A stretch of DNA of 64,000 nt, taken from contig JAVHZZ010000004.1 in assembly GCA_036250195.1 (NCBI GenBank), positions 141,621,729-141,685,728 on the forward strand. The letters run 5' to 3'. This DNA is from Mixophyes australis. Lineage: Eukaryota; Chordata; Amphibia; Anura; Limnodynastidae. Made by a program: the position numbers and the translations under genes. The notes below the pieces were generated by a model. It made no database searches, was not told where the DNA came from, and saw nothing but the letters and a program-made list of their open reading frames with translations. Shown here one piece after another: positions 44,588 through 54,900 of this stretch (its first letter is position 1; each line of letters opens with the position of its first letter).

Positions 44588-44798
44588 TCATACTATGTAC
44601 TTACAAGTAAAGTAGTTTGCAATTAGACGGTCTCTAATCTCCCTTCCGCCCTCTGTGCTCTGCACATCACCATGTGACACGGACCCCTTCTTCTTCACTG
44701 TCTACTGCAATAATCGGTGGTGTAAGTTGATGTATTGCTAGATTATGTATCAAACAGCCAGCCAGGATAATTTCAGACCCCTTTTCAGGTGCATACAT
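44588..44798 (-). pseudogene. HARBI1-type transposase C-terminal relic
   Basis: On the minus strand the sequence translates as PEKGSEIILAGCLIHNLAIH, which matches the 'ACCxLHNIA' C-terminal helix of PIF/Harbinger transposases. It runs through an acidic EEEGVRV stretch, then after a one-base frame change continues with GGREIRDRLIANYFT, matching the 'RDxLIxNYF' end of that family. It stops at TGA (44590-44588). Everything upstream, including the DDE catalytic part, is absent. It is convergent with the Myb-like gene, the arrangement often seen in autonomous Harbingers, so this element derives from an autonomous copy by internal deletion. Confidence 0.75.
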
Positions 44799-45339
44799 AG
44801 CCACACAACCCGATTATTCTAGTAACCTGAATCTAGTTTACCAAAGTACAAAGGTACGCTATAACACACCTCTACTAAATCAGTAAATAAATTGCATGGT
44901 GGGAAGACACAAGAGAAAAAGAAACCAAAACAACACTGCAATTACAAGACACTGGCCTTTTAACATATACAATCCCAAAGTAAAAAACTTTGTACATGAA
45001 ATGGCCCTTTTCCTTCTGTTCTGATTGCCCAAATATCAGAAACAGCACACTGTTTGAGCAATCTCGCCGCTCACAAGCAGCGCTTTCATTTTGGTCTATT
45101 GAATGGCGGTTTTCCGGCGGCTTTATAAACCCCCTAATAGTAAATCCGGCTGTTTGTATGTTGAACATTGTTGAAACCGTCATGGCGATGTATACAGAGG
45201 CGGGTTTGGAAACATCATTTTTGGCCCTTTGGACGGCGGGTTTAGCCTTAGTAAATCCAGCGATGGCTAAACCGCCGCCAAACCCGCCGAAATTCGGCGG
45301 GTTTACAAACACGCCTGATAGTAAATCTAGCCCTGAGAC

Positions 45340-46685
45340 TTATAATAGAGCAACGATATACCACCCTCCCAACTCTAAACCCCCTATCTATTTTGGTTTT
45401 GCCAACTCATCTCATGCTGTAAGTCACCGCACGCAGGGCAGCCAAGAGGAATTTTGGGCCCTGGTACAGCAACTTCTTGAGGCCCCTTCCACAGCTGCTG
45501 AAGGTGGTGTGGTTTGTAGCCACTTGTCACACCACCTTCAGCAGCTGTGGAAGGGGCCCCAACAGTGGCTTCTCCCACTACACAGGCAGGCCAGGCCTCC
45601 AAGGCAGGCCCAGGCCCTAGTACTTTGTACCTGCTCCTGATCACACAACAGTGATTGCTGAAAGAGCTAGACAGGACCTGATTATCCAATAGGCTGTTTT
45701 TTCCATTCACATTAGGAAAAACAAAGATAAAGAGGAACAGCCTTCCAGGAGCCAACTTCATACTTTAAGCTATCATAAAATTATATTTGTTCATACTGAT
45801 ATTTTATATAATGTAATCATTGCATGGAATGTGGACAGCATTTGGAGATTGGCAGATTGTGCCCTACCTCACATAAAATTCTAACAAATATAAAACAATA
45901 TAAAATGTATAAAGCCAGTTGGAAGATGATGTCGAGGAGTGTCATCACACCATGGACAGGGTTGTTTTAAGGTTGTACATCTTTGGGAACATGGGGGGAA
46001 CAAGTGTACTGGCTCTGGGTACAATTGTACGGGCTGAATTGAGTAGGTGCAAATTTGCTTTCAGACACAACATGTTGCAGTGCAAGGGGTAAAAATGAAA
46101 ATTGTGGATGCTTTTACATTCTATAAACAAATACTAGCCCGCATGGTGTTTATAATGGGTTTTACAATTAGGGAAGGTTTTGCCACCCTCAAAATTCTAA
46201 ATACAGATTAGCATTTTTTACCCCCCCCCCTTCCCCCCGCCTTGCATCATAAAATGGTTTGTCCACATGCAAGTTTTTCTCTACACACCTGAATTTGCTC
46301 TTAATCCTGTGCCCAGTACGATACCAATAAAAACAGCAAAACGCAAATCTGGGTTGCTGGAGAACCACAACCCGCGGGCAGACGAATGTATCATCACACC
46401 AAAGACAACATGACACAAACTTATGGCCATGCAGGACCTGGAGTAATGGGTTCTTCTTCCTCTGACCCCTACTTGTCATTGCCATGATAGCAGCTGTGCT
46501 GCTTGTGACGAAATGAGTTTGATAACCCTGTGAGCATGTCTCATTTCTCACATAATGTGAATTATAGCAAATACTTTTTATAGCCTTCTTTTGTTTCCCC
46601 AGCTCACCAGACTATAACTGCATTGTCCAATAACATGTGGCTAAGGGGACATTGTAATTCAATTTAAATATGTATATTGTGTATT
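45340..46685. other. Unrecognised stretch with one long hairpin
   Basis: Apart from the hairpin at 45481-45568 and poly-C at about 46221-46239, nothing is recognised. The minus-strand 120- and 125-residue frames have no domain signature. Confidence 0.4.
45481..45568. repeat. Perfect 31-bp inverted repeat
   Basis: GGCCCCTTCCACAGCTGCTG and the rest of the arm (45481-45511) is mirrored at 45538-45568 around a 26-bp loop. Upstream is GCCAAGAGGAATTTTGGGCC and downstream AGGCCCAGGCCC, suggesting the hairpin is the core of a further MITE whose ends I could not define. Confidence 0.8.
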
Positions 46686-46689
46686 ATAT

Positions 46690-47487
46690 ATTGATGACTT
46701 GAAGTAATGTTATTCATTGCCCTTAAACTGAAGCCAGGAGGGTTATGGGTTAAGATCAGGTGGTGTCTAGGATACAGGTGAGAGGGCTTGAGCTGCATTC
46801 ATTCTCCCCCCTCCTTCCTCTACAGGAAGCATGGAACAGCTGGGGACCCTGTGACATCACAAAGTAGTGTAAAGGGTTAATTTTAGGAGGGGCTCACTGC
46901 TACCTTATCCTTGGAAGTAGGGGAAGCCAATTAAGCATCAATTGTTCTCCTTAGGACTAGTCCAGACGTTCTGTCTGCATCCCAGCAGGGGGCTTCTGTG
47001 AAAGGATATCTCATCTCCACTGCCCTGTCCAAACCCCCTAGTCCTGCACTGGCCAATGGGGAAGTAGAATAGACGCAGGGGTTTGCCCAGGGAGGGGAAA
47101 GACTGGGGGAAATTAGACCTGTGAGATATAAGGAACAACTCCAGGGGGAGGGGGGCTCATGCTTGGATTTCATTCAGGAAGGTGCAAGATGGAGTTTTGA
47201 ATTGTCGTTTTCTAACTCGAGTTCATATATGCAGCTGAGAGGGATCCATGGGTCATGAAGTCTGGACAGCAGGTGACTATATCTCCTTAAGTTAGTGGGG
47301 TAAGGGACAGATGATGTGGTAAATCTGCCTGGCATTTATTTACTGTGTGTACATAATATTGTAGTGTGATTTGTATGACAATAAATATACTGTTGTATTT
47401 TTATAACTGCATTTTGCCTGAGTGACCATACGAATCCTAGAAGGTACTGGGTAGCACTGGGCCAGATAAACCCGGTATCTTCACACT
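46690..47487 (+). mobile_element. Probable solo LTR or LTR-like block
   Basis: The order is LTR-like: a GC-richer U3-like part with GTGACATCACAAAG near 46850, a polyadenylation signal in ATGACAATAAATATACTG (about 47377-47394), and a U5-like tail ending near TATCTTCACA. I cannot find a reliable TG start or target duplication, so the limits are approximate and an unrelated repeat is possible. Confidence 0.45.
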
Positions 47488-47489
47488 GC

Positions 47490-48935
47490 TCCTTAACATT
47501 CTATGTGTCTCATTGCCATGAACACCACAGAGATCTTCTCTTCAAAGGCAAACTCCAGCTACTTATTGGCAACTTGAAAAGTATAGCAGTTAGGTGAAAG
47601 GCTTCTATTGTTAAAAATGATGACAAGGGGCATGGTATATTAACATTTCACAAATGGTGGTGTTAGTCTTTTAAAAAGGCCTTGTCCACTACACTCAGTG
47701 ATGGCATCCATTTTTTGAGTTGAACCAGTATACAGTGTATCAATTAGTTATTAACACCAAGTCAAACGCCATTCTGTAGCCAATTGATGGAGAGAAAACA
47801 AAAAGAAGGTTGGGAATCTACGAATTATAATTTTAGCACACACATTTACAGTATCTGTACATAGTCTGGATAGTACTATGTTGCTGCTTAATTTATGGAT
47901 GTAGTTTCTCATCAGCTCTTTTATTGTAGGCCAGTGGTGCGCAACATGATATCTTTAAGGATGATGTTTTAATAAGGCTACTATATGTTTTACAGTGGAG
48001 CACTTTTCTGTTACTTTTAGCACAATTTTAACTTAATTTTACTAGTGATTCTAACTTTTAGCAGCGCCCAGGTAGCAATGCCACATTTTTCATTAGCTCC
48101 ACACGATTTAATAATATATGAAGAGTTCATTAATATATATTGTTTCTAAAAAACACCTCCTAATCTAGATGTTCAGCAATGATAAAAACTTACTACAAAA
48201 AGTTGTCACATTTTAACACAATGTTTCTTTCTCACTTTGAATATTTTTATTTGTCCTTATCCTGTTACTTCTCTCTATAATATCTCCTCTCCCTCTCATA
48301 AACACTTGCTACTACCCTCTGCCACTCTTGCGTCTTATTTTGTCTCACAGCAATAGACCACATCCTACTTTCTGTTCCAGTAAATCTAGTTTTGTGAAGG
48401 AAAAATTTTTTCTGTAGAACAAATTAAGTTCAGAAAACAAATGTCACTGGGAATATCTGCATTTTTGTCATACTTCAGGTAAACATCTATTTTGTTCAGT
48501 AAGAAAGTTGGTCTTCATCAGAGCCAGATTACTATTTGTAGAGGCATTTGCCACTAAATCTTCCAAATTAAGCCTGTGCAAGTCAGGCAAACACTGTACT
48601 GACTGCCTGCAGTTAGTGCTGTCCGATCTTTTCAGTACACACAGTTCTCTGTGTTGAATGCACACAGAGATGCCAAGTAGTTTGTGGGGGCTAGTGCTTG
48701 AGTCCTAGATAAAAGTGTAGCAACTCTCTTTTCTGTGCACTAAGCTGTGGGTGGGACACACAACTCTCCAATAACAGTTTACACAGAGAACTGCATGCTC
48801 AAAAACTTTTTTAATATTACAAATAAATGGCAATAATGGACTAGCAACAGATACAAAGATTTAAACTGCTGTAATAAAAATTATACTAGTACTCTTACCA
48901 CCATTTTAATTTCCACACTATTACTATATAACCTG
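47490..48935. other. Unrecognised AT-rich stretch
   Basis: No gene or repeat recognised. Short frames only. Confidence 0.45.
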
Positions 48936-48939
48936 TATT

Positions 48940-49115
48940 TTGTCCATCCATAGCCCCATATGTCTGCCATCTAGCTTGCCTTTATCCGACAAGTCCCCAT
49001 CTTCTCCATCCTGTGCCCCACATGACCCCTCCTCCCTTCATTATGTCCCACATGCCCCCTTTCTCACCATTCTGTACCCCACATGTCCCTTTCCAGTGTG
49101 TTTGCTCACTCTGCC
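48940..49115 (+). repeat. Degenerate C-rich short tandem
   Basis: Imperfect units of about 30 bp around CTGT(G/A)CCCCACATG(A/T)CCC recur four to five times. The 97-residue proline/serine-rich frame across it is a by-product. Confidence 0.5.
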
Positions 49116-49267
49116 CTTAATGGGGGCCCCTCTTGTGTGGGGCCCTGGGGCTATTTCCGTAGTTACTCTGCTTATTAACCAAGTCTCGTACGGATGTCTC
49201 TACCTGGAACCTTTGTTAATTAAAGAGACATGAAACCCAAATGTTAAAAAATACTATTGTGTTAATG

Positions 49268-51035
49268 ATCATACCTATTCCGTAGCACTTTACAATTGGG
49301 AACAAACACAGTAATAAAACAAGACTGGGCATTACAGAAGAGAGGTAAGGGGGTTCTGCTTATAATCTGTAGGACAATGGGAGTTTGATACATGAGGGCA
49401 ATATTAGTCTAGCCAGATTGCGAAGGTAAAAGTGCTTAGTAGAGTATATGAGCCAATCATACAGCAGTGTTGGCCAGAAGGTCAGAGGGTTGTTGTTTTG
49501 TGTGAACTGTGTAAATGGCGGTAATAGGGTACCCTAGGGAAGGTAATAGGGTGGTTTTCGGAGAACGTTGAAGACCAGAGGAATGTTATTGTGCGAGGGA
49601 GGGAATCTCACAAAGTGGGTGCAACCCGGAAAAGACTTTTAACTGGGGATTAGATTAGATAATGAGTGCGGATGAGAGATGCAGAATGGAGGTGTCAATG
49701 TGGAACATATATTGAGACAAGTGAAGCAATGTATGTTGGTGCAGTTTTCTTGATGGTCTGGCATGTTAGTGGAAGTATTTTATATTGGATTCAGTAAAAA
49801 ACAGCAAACAATGTAGAGACTGACAGAGCGTAGCAGCAGTGGAAAAAGCAAGGAAAATCAATCTAGCTGCTGTATACAAAATAGTTTGTAGCGGTGAGAT
49901 GTCCCAGGAAGGAGGGTATCGCAATAGTCTATGCGGGAGATGAGTACATGAATTAAAGATTTTGCAGTGTCTGGTGTGAGATGTGCGTATTCTGGAAATG
50001 TTTCTTAGATGTAACAGGATTTAGATATAGATTGGATGTGGGCACAAAGGATAGTCAAGATCACACCTAGGTAGTGGGCTTGAAAGGTAAGATTTATTGT
50101 CATGTTGTCAGGTAGGTAACGTCTGTTGACAGGTGGGAATATTATTAACTCTGTTTTTGAAAGATTGCATCTGAGGTGGTGAGAGGACATCCAAGATTAA
50201 ATGGCAGAAAGACAGTCAGTAATGCTAGCACAGATGGTGAGAGATCTGAGCGGATAGATGAATTTGGGTAACATCCATATAGAAATGATAATGAAATCCA
50301 AAGGAGTTTATTAGTTTTCCAAGAGAAGTGGTATAGATAGAGAATAGCTGAGGACCTAGCACTGAGCCTTGTGGTACTCCAACTGATAAAGGAAGCGGAG
50401 CAGAGGTGGATCCAGAGAAATTAACCCTGAAAGAGCGATTAGATAGGTAGGATGAGAACCAAGATAGGCAGGGCCGGATTAACTATAGGGCTAACTGGGC
50501 TACAGCCCAGGGGCCTATGGCATCCAGGGGGCCCTTGAAAGTGCTCAGCAGCAGTATTGATCGGACGGGGGCGGGGGCGCCCCCGGTGCGATCAGTGCTG
50601 CTGAGCACTTTCACTGCGGTCCTTCCCCAGCGCGCTGTAGTCTCCTTACTGAGGAGATCTCGTGAGTCTCACTCTCACGAGATCTCCTCAGTAAAGAGCG
50701 TACAGCGTGCCGGAGAAGGAGGTAAGTGCTGGGGGGGAAGGGGGCTGGGGGGCGGGCAGCTCGGATCACGGTGGTGGGCCCTCACAGGGAAATGGAGGCC
50801 CCCTTAGCCCAGGGGCCTCCATTCCCTTAATCCGGCCCTGAGGATAGGACAGTGTTCTGAAAACCTAGGGATTGTAGTGTTTGTAAGAGCAGAGAGTGAT
50901 CAACAGTGTCAAATGCAACATAGAGATGCAGGAGAATTAGAAGTAGTAGTATAGTCAATGACAATGTTAAAGTGACTGAGTACATTTCTGAAAACTTGAC
51001 ACAGCAAAATTGCAGAGTGAACCACAGCAAACAAT
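49268..51035 (-). pseudogene. L2-type LINE 3' half, split by a hAT MITE
   Basis: The minus-strand text contains DTVDHSLLLQTLQSLGFQ (about 50970-50910), the RT catalytic block style of L2/CR1 LINEs. After the hAT MITE (50469-50840) it continues to SSHHLRCNLSKTELIIFPP (about 50188-50130), a conserved L2 RT segment. The element ends with the L2 tail (plus strand CCGTAGCACTTTACAATTGG at 49281-49300). It is the longest L2 copy here, with numerous stops. Confidence 0.85.
50469..50840. mobile_element. hAT-type MITE in the L2 copy
   Basis: The termini are CAGGGCCGGATTAA and TTAATCCGGCCCTG, perfect inverted repeats. Flanks are AAGATAGG (50461-50468) and AGGATAGG (50841-50848), 8 bp with one mismatch. 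Subterminal AGCCCAGGGGCCT is also mirrored. The interior is GC-rich, with inverted GAGGAGATCTCGTGAG arms around 50660-50690 and a strong splice-donor-like GGAGGTAAGTGC (GT at 50722). It is non-coding: the 96-residue frame is low-complexity. Confidence 0.9.
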
Positions 51036-51039
51036 CAGA

Positions 51040-51850
51040 CGCTACCTCTTCTGTTACTACAGAAACAAATTCTGTTTAGTGAGAACTGTATTATGTGTTT
51101 GCTTATAGTGAACTGCAATGAATAAAAAATCCCAGTAAAAATGGAAGGGACAGGTGACAGTGTGATATCACTGGTTAGCACACGGGATTTTACCCTATGT
51201 TACCCCAGCAACTATCGACTGCAAGTCATACGTACATGATGTGGGGTAGGGGACCATGGCAAACATACAGCACAGGGCCCCAGATTATATTAGTCCAACA
51301 TATCAAAGGTAACAAGGCTAGCAATAACCTTACTAAATTGATAGGACCTTAATACATTTTACTATACATCCTGTTAATTCCAGAAAATTATTTCAGTTAA
51401 AATATAAGACATCATTGTAGTTTAATATGGAAAGAATTTTCCAGGAGGCAAATTTACAATTTAGTACATGTCCCTCTGCAATTTTACCTAATTCTTCCTA
51501 ACTTTATTCTGTGCCTTCATTTTATGGGTTTCTTTTTTTTTTCATTGCTCTAGGATACAACACACACCGCACTGGATACAAATAGAAATATCTATCTATC
51601 TATCTATATATCTATCTATATCTTTGTCTTTAGGCTGTAAAGTAACAACATTTCCTTTTGAATTAAAAAATACAAGATTTCCCATTTGACAGTGGAGGAA
51701 GAAGAAAGTTTACTTATTTTAAGGTGTAGAACAGGGGTATTAAGGAGTGTCTAATTAAACTGTATTTTTAGAAATATATGTCTGTGTTCATTTACTTCTT
51801 TGTACTATATTAGTGTACTTGGAGAAGACCACCAGGGGTCCTGATCAGGG
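51040..51850. other. Unrecognised stretch with a TATC microsatellite
   Basis: About 51590-51622 is an imperfect (ATCT)n tract. The rest is AT-rich with no gene or recognised repeat. Confidence 0.5.
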
Positions 51851-51855
51851 GAGGG

Positions 51856-51992
51856 CTGGAAAATTTTACCCTGGGGGTCAAGACTCGACTTCGCTGCCTA
51901 TTAGGAATATTTTAAAGGGAAAAAAATGCAGGTGGCCCAGTCACCCAGCCCAAGGTAGCCCACTACGGGACCAGCCTGGGGGGCAGATGCCC
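51856..51992. mobile_element. Possible hAT MITE, CAGGGG termini
   Basis: CAGGGGAGGGCTGG at left and CCAGCCTGGGG, then GATGCCCCTG, at right are partly inverse. The interior ATTTTAAAGGGAAAAAAATG and CAGCCCAAGGTAGCCC match about 26000-26075. The expected 8-bp duplication is not evident, so this is tentative. Confidence 0.45.
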
Positions 51993-52004
51993 CTGATTGA
52001 TTTC

Positions 52005-52430
52005 TGACCACCCTGTGTTGATTCCCACTATCAAATGTGTGGCCCAACGCCATATAACCCTTGCAAAACTACAGTTAATTATGCAAAATAATCAAAATGC
52101 TATCTGTGCCCATTTTTCCACCTGATTTCATACCCACAGTGTTGTTGGGTCAGCCAAAATCCAAGTGTTTTATATGTAACTGACCATCCTCTGTTGATTC
52201 CCATTATAAAATGTGTGGTCCAACATCATTTAACCCTTGCAAAACTACAGCTACTTATTCAAAATGATCAATATGCTATCTGTGCCCACTTTGCCACCTG
52301 ATTTCATGCCCTAATCCATGTTGGGCCAGGCTAAATAATATTGCAATTTGTGTCAGGGACCCTCTTTAGTGTTAATCTAATGTGAAACCAGTGATCAAAC
52401 TTCATTTAATCCTGTAAAAGTAAAGTTTTC
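52005..52430 (+). repeat. Tandem satellite-like repeat, about 177-bp unit
   Basis: Unit 1 (about 52005-52180) and unit 2 (about 52181-52355) share CTGACCA.CCT..GTTGATTC, CATTTAACCCTTGCAAAACT and ATGCTATCTGTGCCCA in the same order. A third partial unit reaches about 52430. Identity is moderate, so the array is old. Confidence 0.75.
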
Positions 52431-52507
52431 TGAATAAGAAGCTGGAGCAGGAGTAAGAAATGAATAAGAAGCTGGAGCAGGAGTAAGAAATGAATAAGAA
52501 GCTGGCT
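52431..52507 (+). repeat. 30-bp tandem repeat, 2.6 copies
   Basis: TGAATAAGAAGCTGGAGCAG plus GAGTAAGAAA is repeated identically at 52431-52460 and 52461-52490, then partially to 52507. Identity between copies implies recent expansion. It is read as part of a minus-strand frame with a leucine-rich repeat peptide that is probably meaningless. Confidence 0.9.
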
Positions 52508-54724
52508 GAATAAGTAGCTAACCTCAGCCTCGTACTGCGCTGAAACCTCAGCAGGGACTTCACGCTGGATCACATGCTTACTGTCCAGTTTCACTTTCAC
52601 CTCAGGCTGCTGCACGGTTATTGGCGCTTGATGGGGCGACTAGTCCGGGCTGGCAGACCAGGAAGTCAGTCTGTTGCTGGAAGTGTCATCATGAGCTGCT
52701 CTCTGTTTGCTCTGCCGGGTGGATCTTTCCCAGGGTGAGTACACCGATCTCTTGTGGTACATAGGTCGCCTATACTGTGGTAACTTTACATAAACACGAA
52801 CAGGGCTTATGTTAGGCAGAATTTCGCTAAAGTATAAAAATGGTACCGATCAGGTGACAAGTCCACCTAATAGCTGTTCTTCAGAGCAAGCATACCTGGA
52901 GGCTGAAGACTATAATAGCTACAGTGTTCCTTAGTCAGGCAGAAATTAGATGCAAGTCGATGAAAACCTGACTGCAAACTAAATCAGAGAGACGGGAGCC
53001 AAGTTGATGAGGGCTAATCATTAACTAATAATATGTGAATACAGAAGAACTCTTAGCAACCTGTAATGGATTGATGCAGAAGTTTCACAAATTGTAGGTA
53101 GTGTAAAGGACTCCCAATAAATGCAATTCATGTACCAGATATTTAGGAACCAAAATATCATTATTATTGTTTATAAAGCACCAGAAGAATCTAAAAACAA
53201 CACACTGGGGAAATAGAGCATATTTCAAAGACGTAGAGGACTAAGAGGCCTAATACTCTACGTAAGATGTAATAGGCAAGGTATATAGCAAGTTCTTTAA
53301 AGAACATAGAAGAGGCAAGATACAGAGATGTATAGCTGGATGAGGGGGAGCAGGCAAAAAGGCAGAAGGAGGGAGAATAGACCACATTCACACATAAGTA
53401 TACATTTAAATGAGACCTAGCCCAAAGCACTGCCAACCAAAACTGGGCCTTTGATTTAGATAAAATGTACATCAGAAACCAATATATAAATTATTGCCGT
53501 TGTAGACAAAATCAAAGGCCCTAGATTCATATTAGATAAATATTGTGATTCAAACTTGATCAAAGTGACCGAATTTAAATGGAAGAAAAATCAGATGTTG
53601 TACAACGCAAACTGATGCTTATTTTATGATATATTTTTAATATACAGATCAGTAACAAAATATGTGTTGTGCCACACTGTCTAAAATGGATAGCAACTGT
53701 GACTTACTGAAAAAGTCTCATTTTCTGGATTCTCATTTCAAATATGATGTGCTACAAACACTGCCAGTCTTCAGTACCAGGTTTAAACCTCCCATCCACT
53801 ATATATAACAATCTCAGCCAATACAAATACTTTGCTCCTGAACCTCTGTGGAGGAGATTGAACATTTCTGTTTCAGTAACCAAATTTCAATAAATTGAGT
53901 GTATGATTTTTTTTTGTGGCTTTTTTTACCTAATTTTTTTTTTTACTTCAGTTAGTTGCAGCCAGGTTACTAGGGCTAGTTCAGACAAACATTTAGAGAA
54001 GCAGTTTTCCAAATAGATTGCAACATGAGCACACTGGTCTCAATACCACACAGACATGTTTTGTGAAAATTCTCAGTTACAGACATGGAAAATGAAGACT
54101 GTCTAATATGCAATTTTTCTGGAACAAATTAGTTGCTTCAAGAAAGGGAAAAAAAACCTTCTGGAAGTATCACTGTCTTCATGGAAACCTTTCTTTGTAA
54201 AAATAAATAACTAATGTTGAAAATGTAGAAAGAATTTCCCCTTCACACCTACTCCTTTAAGGGTGAAAATTCCCCACTCTCTTTCTTTTGACATTATATA
54301 TGCCTGTTCTTTAGAACTGTGGCTCATAATAATTATTATAATGCATTAAATAATTTCAGTTCTTTTAAAGCAAATATTAGGTACTTCAGTATATGGGCAG
54401 CGCTTAACCAGGCTATTTTTCTGTTAACCTTTTGACTACTGCTGCTTCTGATTGGAGTATGAGAGGCAGTGGGGGACCAGGTGAGTTTTGAATGTGTGTC
54501 CACCTGTCATTTGAGGAATCTGCTTATAGTGAGAGTCACTTGTGTATAATTAACAAGTACCAAAATGAATGATACATGTGATCTTCAGAAATGTCTATAG
54601 CCTTGTTTGCTGTGCTGAATACTAAACTGGTAATTTAATCTTGTAATAGTTTTCTCTGGAAAACAGGAAGCTAATTATTTCCTCATTTTTCAAAATGTCT
54701 ACATAAATCACCTAGAAAGCACAT
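52508..54724. other. Unrecognised stretch, one coding-like patch
   Basis: On the minus strand about 52617-52508 reads QQPEVKVKLDSKHVIQREVP and continues without stop into the tandem repeat. Its composition looks more protein-like than its surroundings, but I do not recognise it. About 53157-53192 has TTATTATTGTTTATAAAGCA, an L2-like tail in minus orientation. Otherwise AT-rich without features. Confidence 0.4.
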
Positions 54725-54727
54725 CAG

Positions 54728-54897
54728 GGGGTAAATGTATGAACGTGCGGGTTCTTCAACACCCGCGTGTTCGGCGATTAAATTTCAAGCGGCACTTCAT
54801 TGTAAAGGGAAGTTTCCCTTTACAATGCAGCGCCGCTTGAAATTTAATCGCCGAACACGCGGGTGTTGAAGAACCCGCACGTTCATACATTTACCCC
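54728..54897. mobile_element. Near-perfect 170-bp palindromic MITE
   Basis: GGGGTAAATGTATGAACGTG is mirrored exactly at the right end, and arms of about 83 bp continue almost without mismatch to a 4-bp centre. The termini match the GGGGTAAAT family, but the interior (CACCCGCGTGTTCGGCGATT, AAATTTCAAGCGGC) is unrelated to the GGCAACATC type. Flanks are CAG (54725-54727) and CTG (54898-54900), both CWG. Arm identity makes it the youngest-looking MITE here. Confidence 0.9.
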
Positions 54898-54900
54898 CTG

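Larger units (their letters stand above)
41632..45333 (+). mobile_element. Harbinger-like transposon with intact Myb-like gene
   Basis: The terminal inverted repeats are identical over 24 bp, beginning GGGCTAGATTTACTATCAGG. The target duplication TGA is at 41629-41631 and 45334-45336. A second, inner inverted pair, CAAACAGCCGGATTTACTA, lies at 41714-41736 and 45131-45157. The subterminal regions are CpG- and GGCGG-rich. Contents are a TATA box, a three-exon Myb/SANT-like gene on plus, a poly(A) signal at 44332, and a minus-strand remnant of a HARBI1-type transposase (44588-44798) convergent with it. The 3-bp duplication, Myb-plus-transposase pairing and convergent layout fit PIF/Harbinger. 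The transposase body is missing, so movement would need a transposase in trans. Confidence 0.87.

Noticed and set aside
44875..45312. 145-residue minus-strand frame
   Set aside because: It lies in the GC-rich subterminal region of the Harbinger-like element. The Gly/Phe-rich start is the translated inverted repeat.
44990..45640. 216-residue plus-strand frame
   Set aside because: It crosses the right TIR of the transposon and the hairpin beyond it. No domain.
46854..46866. GTGACATCAC as a host CRE promoter
   Set aside because: It lies in a probable LTR. Without expression data a host promoter cannot be argued.
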